DNA from: Bacteroidales bacterium
GTDB lineage: Bacteria; Bacteroidota; Bacteroidia; Bacteroidales; UBA4181
Direction: 5' to 3'
Assembly: GCA_031275285.1 (NCBI GenBank)
Contig: JAISOY010000072.1
Location: 1-55,037 of the forward strand
DNA: 55,037 nucleotides
Position numbers and translations under genes: made by a program. Shown here piece after piece: positions 7,700 to 18,018 of this stretch; position 1 is the first letter of the stretch; each line of letters opens with the position of its first letter. The notes beneath the pieces were generated by a model, which was not told the origin of the DNA, made no database searches, and worked only from the letters and a program-made list of their open reading frames with translations.

Positions 7700-9874
7700 T
7701 CATTTACATTTTACCTCGACAGGCTTCTGTCCGTCCTTTTCATAAATTACCCTCTCTTTTGCAAAGATAATCTTATCTTTTACCTTTCCTGATGATACGA
7801 TAATAGATGATTCACCATTCACTTCCTGTTGAAACTGAATATTATAATCTATCGATTTCTCTTTTTTCCCTTTTAATGGTCGTATGACAGACAAAAACTC
7901 CGCTTTTTTTGATTCCTGCCTTAAAACCAGTAATGGTATCTGTCTTGTTTCTTCTCCTGTAGGCATATTTGAAATAAATGCTTTTTGTCCGGTTATATTC
8001 TTAAAACGGACATCCAAAGCATGATCTTCGTTTTCCCAATACGCTTTACCCGATTCGCCTGAAATATCTTGTTTCCTTACATCGGTAATTGAAGGATATG
8101 TAAATTCCTTTTCCGAAAGGGGTACATCTTTTCCGTTGAGCAGAACCGATTGGCCTTCTGCATGGAAAAACCAATCAAAACAATGTTCTTTATCCCCCTC
8201 TATACGATCCCAAATTACCGCATATTCACCAGTCATCATTACAGTTCTGGTCCAATGAGTTCCTTCGGCGATCTCAACGGTACTGGCAGACGCTAATTTA
8301 AAAGACGGTGTTATCTCAAATACGGTTAAATTCCTGTCTTTGGTAGCAGGATGTCGCTTCCCGTCTATCACTATGGTATTGTGTGAATGTGTGCTTTTCA
8401 AAAAGACGTTGGAAGGAGAAGCATATCCAGTGGTTCCGTAATCGGCAACCAACAGTTTTCCTTTTGCGAATAAGGTAATGCCCATTTTATCAGGATGACC
8501 ATGTCCCAGGAAAGGACCATAGTCAAAAGTCATGACCATTTCTTTTTCCATAGGTAAGCCGGAACCTTGTCGTAATACAGCAATTCCGAGCACAGGAAAA
8601 TCGATGGATTCAAATATAGGTTTGGGCAGGCGCCTGGGAAATTCTTCGCCATAAAGGACATTCCGGTAATGCGGATCCAGCATATCTCCAAGCATGCCGC
8701 TCTTCCCACCCCGGCAAACCTGTTGAACAGCCCATGCAAATTCTGGCAACCGATAACGATAATATCCTACGGTATAATGATCCTGTGGCAGATAAGAGTC
8801 ATACCATCCGTCATTGATAGCTGCCAGCCGCATATCAGGATATACATACCTCAATGGAGCCGTTAACATCTTTTTTATTCCTTTTCCTTGTTTTACTTCC
8901 CATTGATACAAATCATCCCCATTATTTGTAGCCGCTTCTACGAAGGAGAGAAAGCCATTCAAAGGATAAAAATGATATGTGTGCACTGATTCCGGCCATA
9001 AGCCGTCATCACCAAGCTGATTGGTAATCTGTAACTTAAACTGTTCTGTGGCAAAATCAATAAAGCGTTGATGGCGGGTTGCATATCCGATCACACCTAC
9101 GGCAGATAAATGCCATGATCCCCAGTTCCCTCCCATTCCTGATTTAGACAACATCTGTGCTGCAGGCCATAACAGATGTTGTTCAATATGTGACCGTTGT
9201 TTTTCGGTCATTACATCAAAAAGTAAGTCATATCCCTCGGCTAACGGTATCAGGACAACCGCCTCTTCCAATGTTTGACGCAATATGGTTTGATGTGGAT
9301 ATGCGTCAGCATATTTTGTAAGTATCTCTATTGCTTTTTCTGCATATTCTTTTTTCCCTTCAATAGCATATACTAAACTCAAATTTCGGACTGCTGCACA
9401 AAGCCAGTAATGAATAATTGATTTCCGGGCTGCCAACACCTTATCATTGATGTATGTTTTCCCACAGACAGGGCATTTACTCGGCACATCATCACGGAAT
9501 ATTTTATCCGCAGGAATCTCCAACATACTTCCTTCCGTACAGAAATAGTCATGTAGCCAACCGCCCATGTCCGGAATATCTATAGAACGATCTAACCAAA
9601 GATCCGCATCAGCTTTCACATACTTTTCATATATCAATCTTCTTTCGGATTTTTTATGTAAAATATCATTACGAACCAGGGAAAGTCGTTCCGGTGTTAC
9701 CAAAATGCCCGGACGGGATCTATTGTCATACCGACAGGGTTTTGCTCCGATTTCTGCATCTTTTCTTTTTGCCAATACAGACTGGCTTACGCTTTTCTGT
9801 TGCGCATCCACTAGGAATAAAGCACAAAATAAAATAAATACGGTAGGAAATAATCTGATCATTTTCAAATTCAT
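7700..9874 (-). CDS. Heparinase II/III-like polysaccharide lyase with alginate-lyase-type N-terminal toroid
   Basis: The 724-residue secreted enzyme has a signal peptide (about residues 1-24), an N-terminal alpha/alpha-toroid and a C-terminal heparinase II/III beta-sandwich. Candidate catalytic residues are Asn250 and His255 in GGNWGSWH, Tyr300 in VHTYHFYP, and His457/His459 in LGHGHPDKMG, followed by DYGTTGY. Lyases of this type cleave uronic-acid-containing glycans by beta-elimination. A CPVCGK motif at 134-139, with Cys112 upstream, may be a small metal site and is less usual. It is the only evident polysaccharide-degrading enzyme in this locus and heads the catabolic run. The exact PL family and substrate (alginate-, heparin- or other uronan-like) cannot be decided by eye. 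Confidence 0.88.
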   Translation of the reverse strand: MNLKMIRLFPTVFILFCALFLVDAQQKSVSQSVLAKRKDAEIGAKPCRYDNRSRPGILVTPERLSLVRNDILHKKSERRLIYEKYVKADADLWLDRSIDIPDMGGWLHDYFCTEGSMLEIPADKIFRDDVPSKCPVCGKTYINDKVLAARKSIIHYWLCAAVRNLSLVYAIEGKKEYAEKAIEILTKYADAYPHQTILRQTLEEAVVLIPLAEGYDLLFDVMTEKQRSHIEQHLLWPAAQMLSKSGMGGNWGSWHLSAVGVIGYATRHQRFIDFATEQFKLQITNQLGDDGLWPESVHTYHFYPLNGFLSFVEAATNNGDDLYQWEVKQGKGIKKMLTAPLRYVYPDMRLAAINDGWYDSYLPQDHYTVGYYRYRLPEFAWAVQQVCRGGKSGMLGDMLDPHYRNVLYGEEFPRRLPKPIFESIDFPVLGIAVLRQGSGLPMEKEMVMTFDYGPFLGHGHPDKMGITLFAKGKLLVADYGTTGYASPSNVFLKSTHSHNTIVIDGKRHPATKDRNLTVFEITPSFKLASASTVEIAEGTHWTRTVMMTGEYAVIWDRIEGDKEHCFDWFFHAEGQSVLLNGKDVPLSEKEFTYPSITDVRKQDISGESGKAYWENEDHALDVRFKNITGQKAFISNMPTGEETRQIPLLVLRQESKKAEFLSVIRPLKGKKEKSIDYNIQFQQEVNGESSIIVSSGKVKDKIIFAKERVIYEKDGQKPVEVKCK

Positions 9875-9893
9875 ATTAAGGTTAAAATCACCT

Positions 9894-9937
9894 TTTTAGT
9901 TAATGAATAAAATTTTAGTTAATGATTACATTAATGA
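9894..9937. repeat. Direct repeats upstream of the lyase gene
   Basis: The 13-mer TTTTAGTTAATGA occurs at 9894-9906 and again at 9913-9925, 19 bp apart, with a shorter ATTAATGA at 9930-9937. They lie 20 to 63 bp before the lyase start within a 299-bp gap (9875-10173) that has no gene. They could be an operator or simply AT-rich sequence. Confidence 0.35.
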
Positions 9938-10124
9938 AAAAATATGATCCGGTTGCTTAAATATAAAATGATCAAATGCTTCCGCTTTATACGGTAACAG
10001 GCAACAATGATGTTTGATTATATTTTTCTTGTTTCTCCTCCTATATCCTGCATCTATAATAAGGACACATATTAAAGAAACAACCCTAAACTAAATTTTC
10101 ATTATTTAATACTGACATATCTAA

Positions 10125-10172
10125 ATTGATAAGCTGTCCGGAAAAGCTCAATCGTCCGGACAGCTTATCAAT
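10125..10172 (-). terminator. 18-bp perfect hairpin between surface-lipoprotein and catabolic genes
   Basis: ATTGATAAGCTGTCCGGA at 10125-10142 is exactly complementary to 10155-10172, with a 12-base loop. It begins 1 bp after the stop of the DUF4998-type gene. No strong T-run follows on the minus strand. It may be a terminator, or an mRNA-stabilising hairpin that separates high-level sus-type transcripts from the downstream enzymes. Confidence 0.65.
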
Positions 10173-10173
10173 A

Positions 10174-11388
10174 TCAATTAATCTGGAACAATTGGAACTG
10201 ATTTCCCCTGATATTCTGTCTTGTCGAGGTAAAGTTTACCAAAAGCCCTAAAGATATTCCCGTTGATTCGTTAATGGAAAATTCTATTGTGCGGGAATCA
10301 TTGGTTCCGACCCCTACAAGAGAAACCGAAGCCAGCGCCGTATTTATATTTTCTACGTCCGGCAATGTATTTCCGGCCGCTACAACTATATACCTCGGAT
10401 CATTTCCTGTATTCCCCACTCCCGGGTTATCGGACCCAAAAGAAAAGACGCACTGATAATTTCCGGCAGGAAGGGTAAAAGTCTGGTATATTTTCCCATT
10501 AACAATAGCAGCTTCTGTACTCCAACGTTCAACACCGAAACTATGCCCTTCATTCAGATTGTCATATCCACCATATCCTCCCGGCTTATTTTTAACATTA
10601 TCTGTTATTATCCAGTCCTGCAGGATACCATATCTTGAACCATCCCAATCATCTGTACGGAGGAAAGGTCGTTTGGCATTTTTCAGATATTTATTCGTAA
10701 TGTTGATATTCTGAATTTTCAACGGTTCAGGATCTGTATAAAATACATCTATAGCCATAGAGTCGGGTAAATAGGCAGTCTGAAAGAAATATTCCTTATC
10801 CAGGTCCCCATCCATCTCTGTAGTTTCATCCTCTATGTCAAAGCGTTCTATAACCTTTTCCCCATTGCTGTCAAGATAGAAAATATCAACAGCAAATGCT
10901 CCGCCTGATACATCGGCCGTTCCCCATTCCAGAAATATTTTTCCGGATTCATTCATTTCACTGGATACGATAGGACGATTCAACAAGCCTGACCGGTATT
11001 TTTCCCCATAAACGGTTCCCAGTACTTCTGTTGGAATTGATGAATTTCCTTCGTCATCATACGTCTTTATAAAAAAAGAATAAAACTTTTCCGGCAAATC
11101 ATTAATAAATACATTCACACTACTCCCCTCTTCCGGAATGTTTACCAACACAGAATCCTGATAATTATTCCAAAATACCCGTGCTGAAGTAACGCTGGGA
11201 TCCGAACTTTTTATCCAGGATATTTCAACACGGTTATATCCCGGATGCACTGAAGGATTCTCTGGTTTTCCCGTATAGATCAAGCCACCGGGAACAACAA
11301 AATCTTCATATGTACTTTCCATATCCTTACAGGAAGGAAGAAAGTTCACCACAAACAATAATCCTATCAAATAAAAAAAACTTTTCAT
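10174..11388 (-). CDS. Surface lipoprotein, DUF4998/DUF5013-like (putative glycan-binding)
   Basis: The 404-residue protein has a lipoprotein signal (LFVVNFLPSC, acylated Cys at 20). After this comes a Fn3-like N-terminal half with GLIYTGKPENPSVHPGYNRV, typical of the DUF4998 lipoproteins that accompany SusC/SusD. The C-terminal half, with YQTFTLPAGNYQCVFSFG and a closing NQFQLFQI strand, resembles DUF5013 sandwich domains. Such proteins act as surface glycan-binding proteins in polysaccharide loci. It sits 11 bp after the neighbouring lipoprotein gene in the SusC operon. Binding to this locus's glycan is inferred from position only. Confidence 0.75.
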   Translation of the reverse strand: MKSFFYLIGLLFVVNFLPSCKDMESTYEDFVVPGGLIYTGKPENPSVHPGYNRVEISWIKSSDPSVTSARVFWNNYQDSVLVNIPEEGSSVNVFINDLPEKFYSFFIKTYDDEGNSSIPTEVLGTVYGEKYRSGLLNRPIVSSEMNESGKIFLEWGTADVSGGAFAVDIFYLDSNGEKVIERFDIEDETTEMDGDLDKEYFFQTAYLPDSMAIDVFYTDPEPLKIQNINITNKYLKNAKRPFLRTDDWDGSRYGILQDWIITDNVKNKPGGYGGYDNLNEGHSFGVERWSTEAAIVNGKIYQTFTLPAGNYQCVFSFGSDNPGVGNTGNDPRYIVVAAGNTLPDVENINTALASVSLVGVGTNDSRTIEFSINESTGISLGLLVNFTSTRQNIRGNQFQLFQIN

Positions 11389-11399
11389 ATTTCTATTTT

Positions 11400-12581
11400 T
11401 TATTCTTCCACAATTTGTCCCCAGAAAGACAATTCATTCAAAACATAAAATTTTCCTCCGCCACCACGGTTAATGTTGACTTTAAAACGCATGTAACGTA
11501 CCGCGGGAAGGCCTTCCGGGAATTCATAATCCCCACCGGATCTTTCGTATTCCAGATCTGCTGCAGTATAATCGGGATCCGGAAGACCGGATGGCTTGAT
11601 ACACTCAAAATGACCCAGCAGAGTCCATTTGTCCCAGTCATCCACCAATTCGTTGGTACCCCATATTTCAAATTCCTTCACCCAGTCAGAAACATAAGGA
11701 TATTGAATGGCCTGGTACAATTTCATGCGGCTGAATATCACCTTTTGACTCATTTCCATAGTAAACCACTGGGGATAAGTATCATCTTCCGATTTATACC
11801 AGTCTTCCGCACCCAAAATTTTACCGTTGAATAAATTTGCCACCACATATTTTCCCTGTCCCTTATTTTTATCGCTCGCTAAGGATACTAATTTGAAGGA
11901 TTGATAAGAAATTGCTTCTTCATATAAAGGAACCAATGTTTTGAGTAAAGTGTCCGATTTGTTATTCCATCGGTCCCGTATATATACTGCAAAATTCGTT
12001 TCATTCGGATCCAACCCGCGTACACTGAATTTTCCTGCCAAGGAGGAAGTATAATAATCAGATAACTGAAACCAGTCGTTACCGGTGGTATCGGCAAGTA
12101 AGAATATGGCTAAATCAGCCTGGGAATCATTTTTATAACTTATATTCACACCTCCGAACGTGGCATCAATCGTCAATGTTTCAAATACAGTTTTTATGGG
12201 AGGCAATAGTGGTTTTACATTGATCGTTACCGGTTCGGACGTTTTTTCATTTCTTCCGACACTGTATATCTCGACCTTATAATCAAGAGTGTCTCCAAAC
12301 CCGACCAATAATAGTGTATCTTTATAGAAAGAAGATTTGGCTTCGCGAATTACTCCCGGTTGTATTTCATATACAGCCTTAACATATGACAACGATTTGT
12401 CTTTAGGCAATTTATATGTGATAATGGCTCCCCCGGGAGTACTTACGGCATTGATATTATCCACCTGCCCGGGGACAGAATCATCGTCACCCGGATAAGA
12501 ATGATGTCCTTCTTCTTTACAACTATACCCGGTATAGGCAAGTATAGTAATAAGTAATATCAGATAAACATTTGCTTTCAT
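11400..12581 (-). CDS. Surface lipoprotein, DUF4959/DUF5126/DUF5000-like (putative glycan-binding)
   Basis: The 393-residue protein starts with a lipoprotein signal (AYTGYSC, Cys at 21) and PGQVDNINAVSTPGGAIITY, the usual opening of DUF4959 Fn3-like domains. A second sandwich follows (about 125-215). The C-terminal discoidin-like domain (about 225-393) has AEDWYKSEDDTYPQWFTMEM and ends in VLNELSFWG, as in DUF5000. Such three-domain lipoproteins are encoded right after SusD in many Bacteroidales loci and help bind glycan at the cell surface. It lies 69 bp from the SusD gene and 11 bp before the DUF4998-type gene. Confidence 0.8.
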   Translation of the reverse strand: MKANVYLILLITILAYTGYSCKEEGHHSYPGDDDSVPGQVDNINAVSTPGGAIITYKLPKDKSLSYVKAVYEIQPGVIREAKSSFYKDTLLLVGFGDTLDYKVEIYSVGRNEKTSEPVTINVKPLLPPIKTVFETLTIDATFGGVNISYKNDSQADLAIFLLADTTGNDWFQLSDYYTSSLAGKFSVRGLDPNETNFAVYIRDRWNNKSDTLLKTLVPLYEEAISYQSFKLVSLASDKNKGQGKYVVANLFNGKILGAEDWYKSEDDTYPQWFTMEMSQKVIFSRMKLYQAIQYPYVSDWVKEFEIWGTNELVDDWDKWTLLGHFECIKPSGLPDPDYTAADLEYERSGGDYEFPEGLPAVRYMRFKVNINRGGGGKFYVLNELSFWGQIVEE

Positions 12582-12650
12582 TATTTCATCTTTTAATTTT
12601 ACAATTTATACCTATTGATATGGTTGAATTATTTTTCCTGAATATTTCAA

Positions 12651-14594
12651 TTACCATCCTAAATTCTGGACCAAATTCCTGTTTACAGTAATATTTTCAT
12701 CTTTGATGGGCCAGAAATAGTCTTTCGCTCCAAACGACTGGTCAAATAAGGTAACTTTCCGGTAATAAGCTGCTGCTGTTTCCTGTAACCTATCCCACCC
12801 CTGCACAGGGTTATTCAATATTGTGGTAGCTTCTTTCCATCGACGCAAATCCCAAAATCTCTGACCTTCAAACGCAAGTTCATTTAACCTTTCTTTCCGG
12901 ATAATCTCCCTCAAACCATCCTGGCTTTTATATTTATCCGGACTATTGGAGTATTGGGTCCAGGCATCTTCTACTTTAGGTAATCCGGCTCGTTCACGGA
13001 CAAGGTTGATGTACTTATATACTTCTTCCCCGGGTCCCTCCAACTCATTTACTGCTTCTGCATACAAGAGGTACAGGTCACTTAACCGTATCATCGGCCA
13101 GGGGTATCCGTTTACGGAATAAGTAGTTCCGGATCCCACCACATTTTCGAAGTGTATCAGTTTCTTAATAAAATAACCTGTTACCGTACTTCGGTCGCTA
13201 CCGGCTGCATTCCGTTGTCCACGCTTCGTTTGTACATAAAAAAGCTCGTCGGATTTAGTATTATCGTACACTCCCTGCCCATACCAGATTCCACCATCAA
13301 ATCCTATAGATGCATAAAATCTCGGTTCCCGGTCAAAATGAAGATTCACTGTGGTATAACCCTTCCTGACATGTAAAGATTCCTGATCCGTACTTTCACG
13401 TAAAGTGTACCTGTTATTGTAGTCCCAGGTCTTATCTTCATCAATAGGAACACCATTCCGGGAATAGAATTGTTCAACTATTTTCAAAGTAGGGGAATAA
13501 TCGCCACGAATAGTGTGATTTTCAATATATCTAGCATCCATCAAAGGCATAGCACTGGCTTGAATGGCACAATAACTCTGTGTATTCGCCCAGATTACCT
13601 CATCATTCCATCGTTTGCATACAGCATTACGGAAACTTAGCTGATGTTGGATCGTATCAGTAAGTTTAAATTGCTGATATCTTGATTCATGTATATACAA
13701 TTTGATAGCTACGGAATCACACCAGTCTATGGCTTTCTTACATGCTACCGCCGCAATCTTCCATTTTTCCTGGGAATATGATTGGTTAAATAATTGTGTT
13801 CCATCAGGATTTTTGAGTGCCGCCTGATCTTCGTTTCCATTAAATAACGGACTGGCAGCAGTAACCAAGACTTTTGCTTTAAAAGATAAAGCGATAGTCT
13901 GGGTAATACGTCCGGACTCATTTTGTTTATTCAGTATATTTAAAGGTAAGTTTTTTACGGCTTCATCAATAAGACGAACAATATAATTAAAACAGGAGTC
14001 CACCGGCTGACGGAATAATTTTACTTCTTCTACACCAGCATCAATAGGAAGATTCTCCTTAATTAACGGAACCGGTCCATACATGCGGACCAGGTAAAAA
14101 TGATAATACGCTTTAAGGGTTTTTACTTCAGCAATCCACTGGCTCTTTTCTATATCGCTCATATCCGGGACTTGTTCTATATTTTGTAAAAAAATATTGC
14201 AATCCCTGAGTGCACGGTACATACTCACCCACAAATTGTCTCCATATGGACTGGATACATTCTGATATCCCCGGGCAATATTGAAAAATTGGCTCCCCTG
14301 ATTGTTCAGCCGCCATATTTCATCACCACCTTCCATAGCCGGATCCTGACCGGGATTTCCGTCCTTCGGCATATAAGAATAACAGGTAAATAAAAACTTT
14401 TCCGCTTCGCTTCGCATAGCAAAAACATGTTCGATAGTGGCTACATTATCGGGTATTAAACCCAGAAAATCAGAACATGAATTAAACGAAACCAGCCAGA
14501 AACACAATATGGTAAACACAGCATGTTCCTTTTTATATATTGCTGTATTTTTTCGATCTTTTTTTAAGCAAAACATATGTTTCATATATTTCAT
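12651..14594 (-). CDS. SusD/RagB-like nutrient-binding outer-membrane lipoprotein
   Basis: The 647-residue protein has a lipobox (WLVSFNSC) and then SDFLGLIPDNVATIEHVF. It also carries the SusD hallmarks: YRALRDCNIFLQNI, KTLKAYYHFYLVRMYGPVPLI, and the C-terminal IRKERLNELAFEGQRFWDLRRW. SusD proteins form the lid over the SusC channel and capture glycan fragments. The gene lies 19 bp after susC. The encoded N-terminus before the hydrophobic core is long (about 25 residues), so translation may start at a later Met. No unusual features otherwise. Confidence 0.95.
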   Translation of the reverse strand: MKYMKHMFCLKKDRKNTAIYKKEHAVFTILCFWLVSFNSCSDFLGLIPDNVATIEHVFAMRSEAEKFLFTCYSYMPKDGNPGQDPAMEGGDEIWRLNNQGSQFFNIARGYQNVSSPYGDNLWVSMYRALRDCNIFLQNIEQVPDMSDIEKSQWIAEVKTLKAYYHFYLVRMYGPVPLIKENLPIDAGVEEVKLFRQPVDSCFNYIVRLIDEAVKNLPLNILNKQNESGRITQTIALSFKAKVLVTAASPLFNGNEDQAALKNPDGTQLFNQSYSQEKWKIAAVACKKAIDWCDSVAIKLYIHESRYQQFKLTDTIQHQLSFRNAVCKRWNDEVIWANTQSYCAIQASAMPLMDARYIENHTIRGDYSPTLKIVEQFYSRNGVPIDEDKTWDYNNRYTLRESTDQESLHVRKGYTTVNLHFDREPRFYASIGFDGGIWYGQGVYDNTKSDELFYVQTKRGQRNAAGSDRSTVTGYFIKKLIHFENVVGSGTTYSVNGYPWPMIRLSDLYLLYAEAVNELEGPGEEVYKYINLVRERAGLPKVEDAWTQYSNSPDKYKSQDGLREIIRKERLNELAFEGQRFWDLRRWKEATTILNNPVQGWDRLQETAAAYYRKVTLFDQSFGAKDYFWPIKDENITVNRNLVQNLGW

Positions 14595-14613
14595 TATGAG
14601 ATTGTTCTAAAAA

Positions 14614-17600
14614 TTAAAAAGAAACATTCAATCCGATGTTAAAGGTCTTTTGTAAGGGATATCCTAATCCTCTTCCGCCCATTTCCACATCCCACATTTT
14701 AAATTTACTCAGCAGGAATAAATTGGTTCCTGTAAAATAAATCCGCAATGTGGTTGCCCTTAATTTATCCAGTATTTTTTGAGGCAGGGTATAACCGATC
14801 TCTACCTGTTTTAGCCTTAGGAAAGCACCATCCCGCATGAACCAGGTATTGGTCTGGTTATTGTTGGATATTAAAGTTGTACTTAACCGGGGCCAGAGCG
14901 CATATATGTTCCGGCTATCTTCAGACCAATAATTATCAGCATAATCCTTCAGTAATTGGGTTTCATTGTAAAATGGAGAAGTTGCCGCATAATCGATCCA
15001 GAAAGATTCATTGGCCAATCCCTGGAAGAAACAAGACAAGTCAAACCCTTTATAACCAGCTGAAAATCCGAAACCATATACAATCTCAGGTACCGTCGGG
15101 TTCCCTATAGGAACTTTATCTGCTTCCGTGATTACACCATCCCTGTTTACATCAAGATATTTAATATCACCTGCCTTATAATCTCCAAACTGTGTAGGTG
15201 AATTAGCCACTTCAGCTTCATCCGTAAAAAGCTTTTCAGCAATATATCCAAAACTCTGGGATAAAGCATTCCCTTTGTGAAAACGCCAATATTCATCGTA
15301 AGTCGGTTCTTCATATACTTCATATTGACTGGTTGCATATGTAAAGTTCCCTCTGGCAGTCAGCCATAAACTATTGGGCCATGATTGCTGGTAATCAATT
15401 GAAATATCCGTCCCTTTTCCTGACGCCTCTCCTGTATTTGCCCGGATCCTATACGTTCCTGCAGTGTTCAACCCGGTAGTATTAGGTATGGTCATACGGT
15501 CCATGAGAATTTTTTCACGATATTCCGTAAAATATTCAGCAATGATGTTCACTTTGTTCCAAAGTCCGATTTCCAGGGCGATATTTTTCTTTTCGGAAAC
15601 TTCCCAGGTGATATCATCATTGGCATATCGGTCTATCGTAACTCCATTTCTTTTATAAGACCCGTTATTCTCACCGAATGAAGCGCTTTTACTCGCATCA
15701 TTCATGTTCACAATCGACATGAAAAAGAACCGGTCCTGAGCCGACCCGATGGCATCATTTCCTGCCAACCCATATGTTGCCCTTAATTTCAGATTGGATA
15801 CAGTTTTTTTGATTGGTTTCCAGAACGCTTCGTTAGAAATACTCCAACCCAAACCGGCAGAAGGGAAAAAACCAAATCTGTGCGATTCATGGAAACGTTC
15901 CGAACCGTTGTATCCAAAATTAAACTCCGCAAAATAACGGCTATCATAAGAATAAGTGGCACGTCCGGAAACTCCCAGATTCCTGTATGGAAGTGTTTCC
16001 TGCAGATTTTCGGCATCTGCAATCATCTTATCTTTCAAAATAAACACCAACAATCCGCTAATTCCATGTTTTTCGTCAAATGTGCGGTTATAATCTACTG
16101 CAGCTTCCACATAAATATCAGAATCAACGGTCTTTGCTCCCTGTCCCCATCCCAGGTATTCTGACCCTGTATCTTCATTCAATAAATTGAGCTGGTATTC
16201 TTTTGTTTGTGGGTCATAATAAGCCAATTCATAATAATAAGGATTATAGGCACGCGATATTTCATAATATGAGTCCCGAGTCACATTCAACATCGCCCTG
16301 GCACTAAGCCCTTCCGTAAACATTTTCAGGTCTTGTCTCAGGTCCAGCTGGGCAATCATCTGAGACCGATTGTAATCTTTATATCCTTTGACCATTTGTG
16401 CATATGGATTCATGTACTGACCCTGGTCATAATTTCCGAACATGATATGATTGACATATTTGTACTGTTCGGAAGCCGGATAATAAGCCGGAAATAATAC
16501 AGGGTTGGAATGCATGACCTGATTATACATCTCACTACCGCCATCAACCGGACCGGTATAGTTATCGAAATTACCGCTTAAGCGGACGATCAACTCCGTA
16601 CTTTTGGTAATATCGATGTTCACGTTTGAACGTAATGTATACTTCTGCAAATTGATGTTATTATTGAAATTATTCCGGTCATCAACTTTCAAAATTCCAT
16701 TATCCCTGCTGTAAGATGCTGACACAAAATAGCGCGCAACAGTTCCGCCTCCATGTATATTCAGGTTGACCCGCTGGTTCATCGCATAATTTTTGAACAA
16801 TAGTTTACGCCAGTCGTTGGCAGGATAAAATATCGGATCCAGGCCTGCTTCTGTACCTGCGATTTTCTTATCGGAATAACGCGTAATCCCTAATGGATCA
16901 CGAGTTAATACTGCTTCATTCGCCAATCGCATGTAAGTTACAGGATCTGCCAGTTTCACATTCTGCGTGGGCATAGACCATGAATTCTCCATCCTGATGT
17001 TTAATTTTGCTTTTCCTTCCACTCCTTGTTTGGTAGTGACCAGTATAACACCATTGGCACCACGGGCACCATACAGAGCAGTAGCAGTAGCATCTTTAAG
17101 GATACTGAAACTGGCAATATCATCCGTATGGATCCGGGCTAAATCATTCGTTGATAATTCTATCCCATCAATCAGGATCAACGGGCTTGTTTTATATCCA
17201 AAGGTAGTAACCCCCCGGACAAAAAAATCCGCATTATCCTGACCTGGTTCTCCGCTACGCTGGTATGAGATAATTCCGGCTATATTTCCCGCAAAAGAAG
17301 TAGTCAGGTTGCTGGATGGAACTTTCAATTTTGTCGGACTTATGGTCGTAATAGAAGCAATCACACTCTCTTTTTTTTGTTTTCCAAAAGCGACAACAGT
17401 AACCTCCTCTATTTCAGATGACTCTTCGCGAAGGGTAACTGCAATAATACGCCGGTTACCCACCACTATTTCCTGCATATGGTAACCCATAAAACTGAAT
17501 TGAAGGACAGAAGTGTCACTGGGTACGTTCAATGTGAATTCTCCGTTTATATCGGTATTCGTCCCCAATGTACTTCCACGGACAATGACATTGACTCCGG

Positions 17601-18018
17601 GAAGTAATTCCCCTGTATGGTCCGAAACAGTCCCCGTAATGCGGATACCTTGCTGTACTTTTATCGTATTTTTAACTTCAGCAGGCGGAATAACCGCATA
17701 TGTATCGTCGATCTTCTGAAAAGTAAGATGGGTTTGTCTGGAAATCTGATTCAATACCTCATTGATTGTCGCACTTTCAAGATGGATATTGATGTTTTTT
17801 AATTTGGAAAGAGCATACTCATCATAAAGAAAACTATAGCCCGTTTGTTTGCTTAATGCTTCAAACAAAACAGCAACAGGCTGGTCGGAAAGTGAAAGAG
17901 TGATGTTTTTTTCGTTTTTTCCCTGAGAAAGAACGTTTCCGGCCGTAACAATACTAATTGTCAAATGACAAATGGTAATAAAAAGCGAAAAACGCACAAT
18001 AAATATTTTTAAATGCAT
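14614..18018 (-). CDS. SusC/RagA-type TonB-dependent transporter with STN signalling domain
   Basis: The 1134-residue outer-membrane protein has a signal peptide, an STN domain (about 40-95), a carboxypeptidase-regulatory-like domain (about 122-205), a TonB-box-like segment EEVTVVAFGKQKKESV, a plug with LILIDGIELS and LKDATATALYGARGANGVILVTT, and a long beta-barrel ending in aromatic FNIGLNVSF. It imports glycan fragments using TonB energy. The STN domain normally contacts a FecR anti-sigma factor, and one is encoded directly upstream together with an ECF sigma factor. The locus is therefore probably induced by its own substrate. Confidence 0.96.
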   Translation of the reverse strand: MHLKIFIVRFSLFITICHLTISIVTAGNVLSQGKNEKNITLSLSDQPVAVLFEALSKQTGYSFLYDEYALSKLKNINIHLESATINEVLNQISRQTHLTFQKIDDTYAVIPPAEVKNTIKVQQGIRITGTVSDHTGELLPGVNVIVRGSTLGTNTDINGEFTLNVPSDTSVLQFSFMGYHMQEIVVGNRRIIAVTLREESSEIEEVTVVAFGKQKKESVIASITTISPTKLKVPSSNLTTSFAGNIAGIISYQRSGEPGQDNADFFVRGVTTFGYKTSPLILIDGIELSTNDLARIHTDDIASFSILKDATATALYGARGANGVILVTTKQGVEGKAKLNIRMENSWSMPTQNVKLADPVTYMRLANEAVLTRDPLGITRYSDKKIAGTEAGLDPIFYPANDWRKLLFKNYAMNQRVNLNIHGGGTVARYFVSASYSRDNGILKVDDRNNFNNNINLQKYTLRSNVNIDITKSTELIVRLSGNFDNYTGPVDGGSEMYNQVMHSNPVLFPAYYPASEQYKYVNHIMFGNYDQGQYMNPYAQMVKGYKDYNRSQMIAQLDLRQDLKMFTEGLSARAMLNVTRDSYYEISRAYNPYYYELAYYDPQTKEYQLNLLNEDTGSEYLGWGQGAKTVDSDIYVEAAVDYNRTFDEKHGISGLLVFILKDKMIADAENLQETLPYRNLGVSGRATYSYDSRYFAEFNFGYNGSERFHESHRFGFFPSAGLGWSISNEAFWKPIKKTVSNLKLRATYGLAGNDAIGSAQDRFFFMSIVNMNDASKSASFGENNGSYKRNGVTIDRYANDDITWEVSEKKNIALEIGLWNKVNIIAEYFTEYREKILMDRMTIPNTTGLNTAGTYRIRANTGEASGKGTDISIDYQQSWPNSLWLTARGNFTYATSQYEVYEEPTYDEYWRFHKGNALSQSFGYIAEKLFTDEAEVANSPTQFGDYKAGDIKYLDVNRDGVITEADKVPIGNPTVPEIVYGFGFSAGYKGFDLSCFFQGLANESFWIDYAATSPFYNETQLLKDYADNYWSEDSRNIYALWPRLSTTLISNNNQTNTWFMRDGAFLRLKQVEIGYTLPQKILDKLRATTLRIYFTGTNLFLLSKFKMWDVEMGGRGLGYPLQKTFNIGLNVSF

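Noticed and set aside
11310..11834. A 174-codon plus-strand frame opposite the surface lipoprotein genes
   Set aside because: It lies antisense to two well-supported lipoprotein genes, and its composition looks like the reverse of coding sequence.
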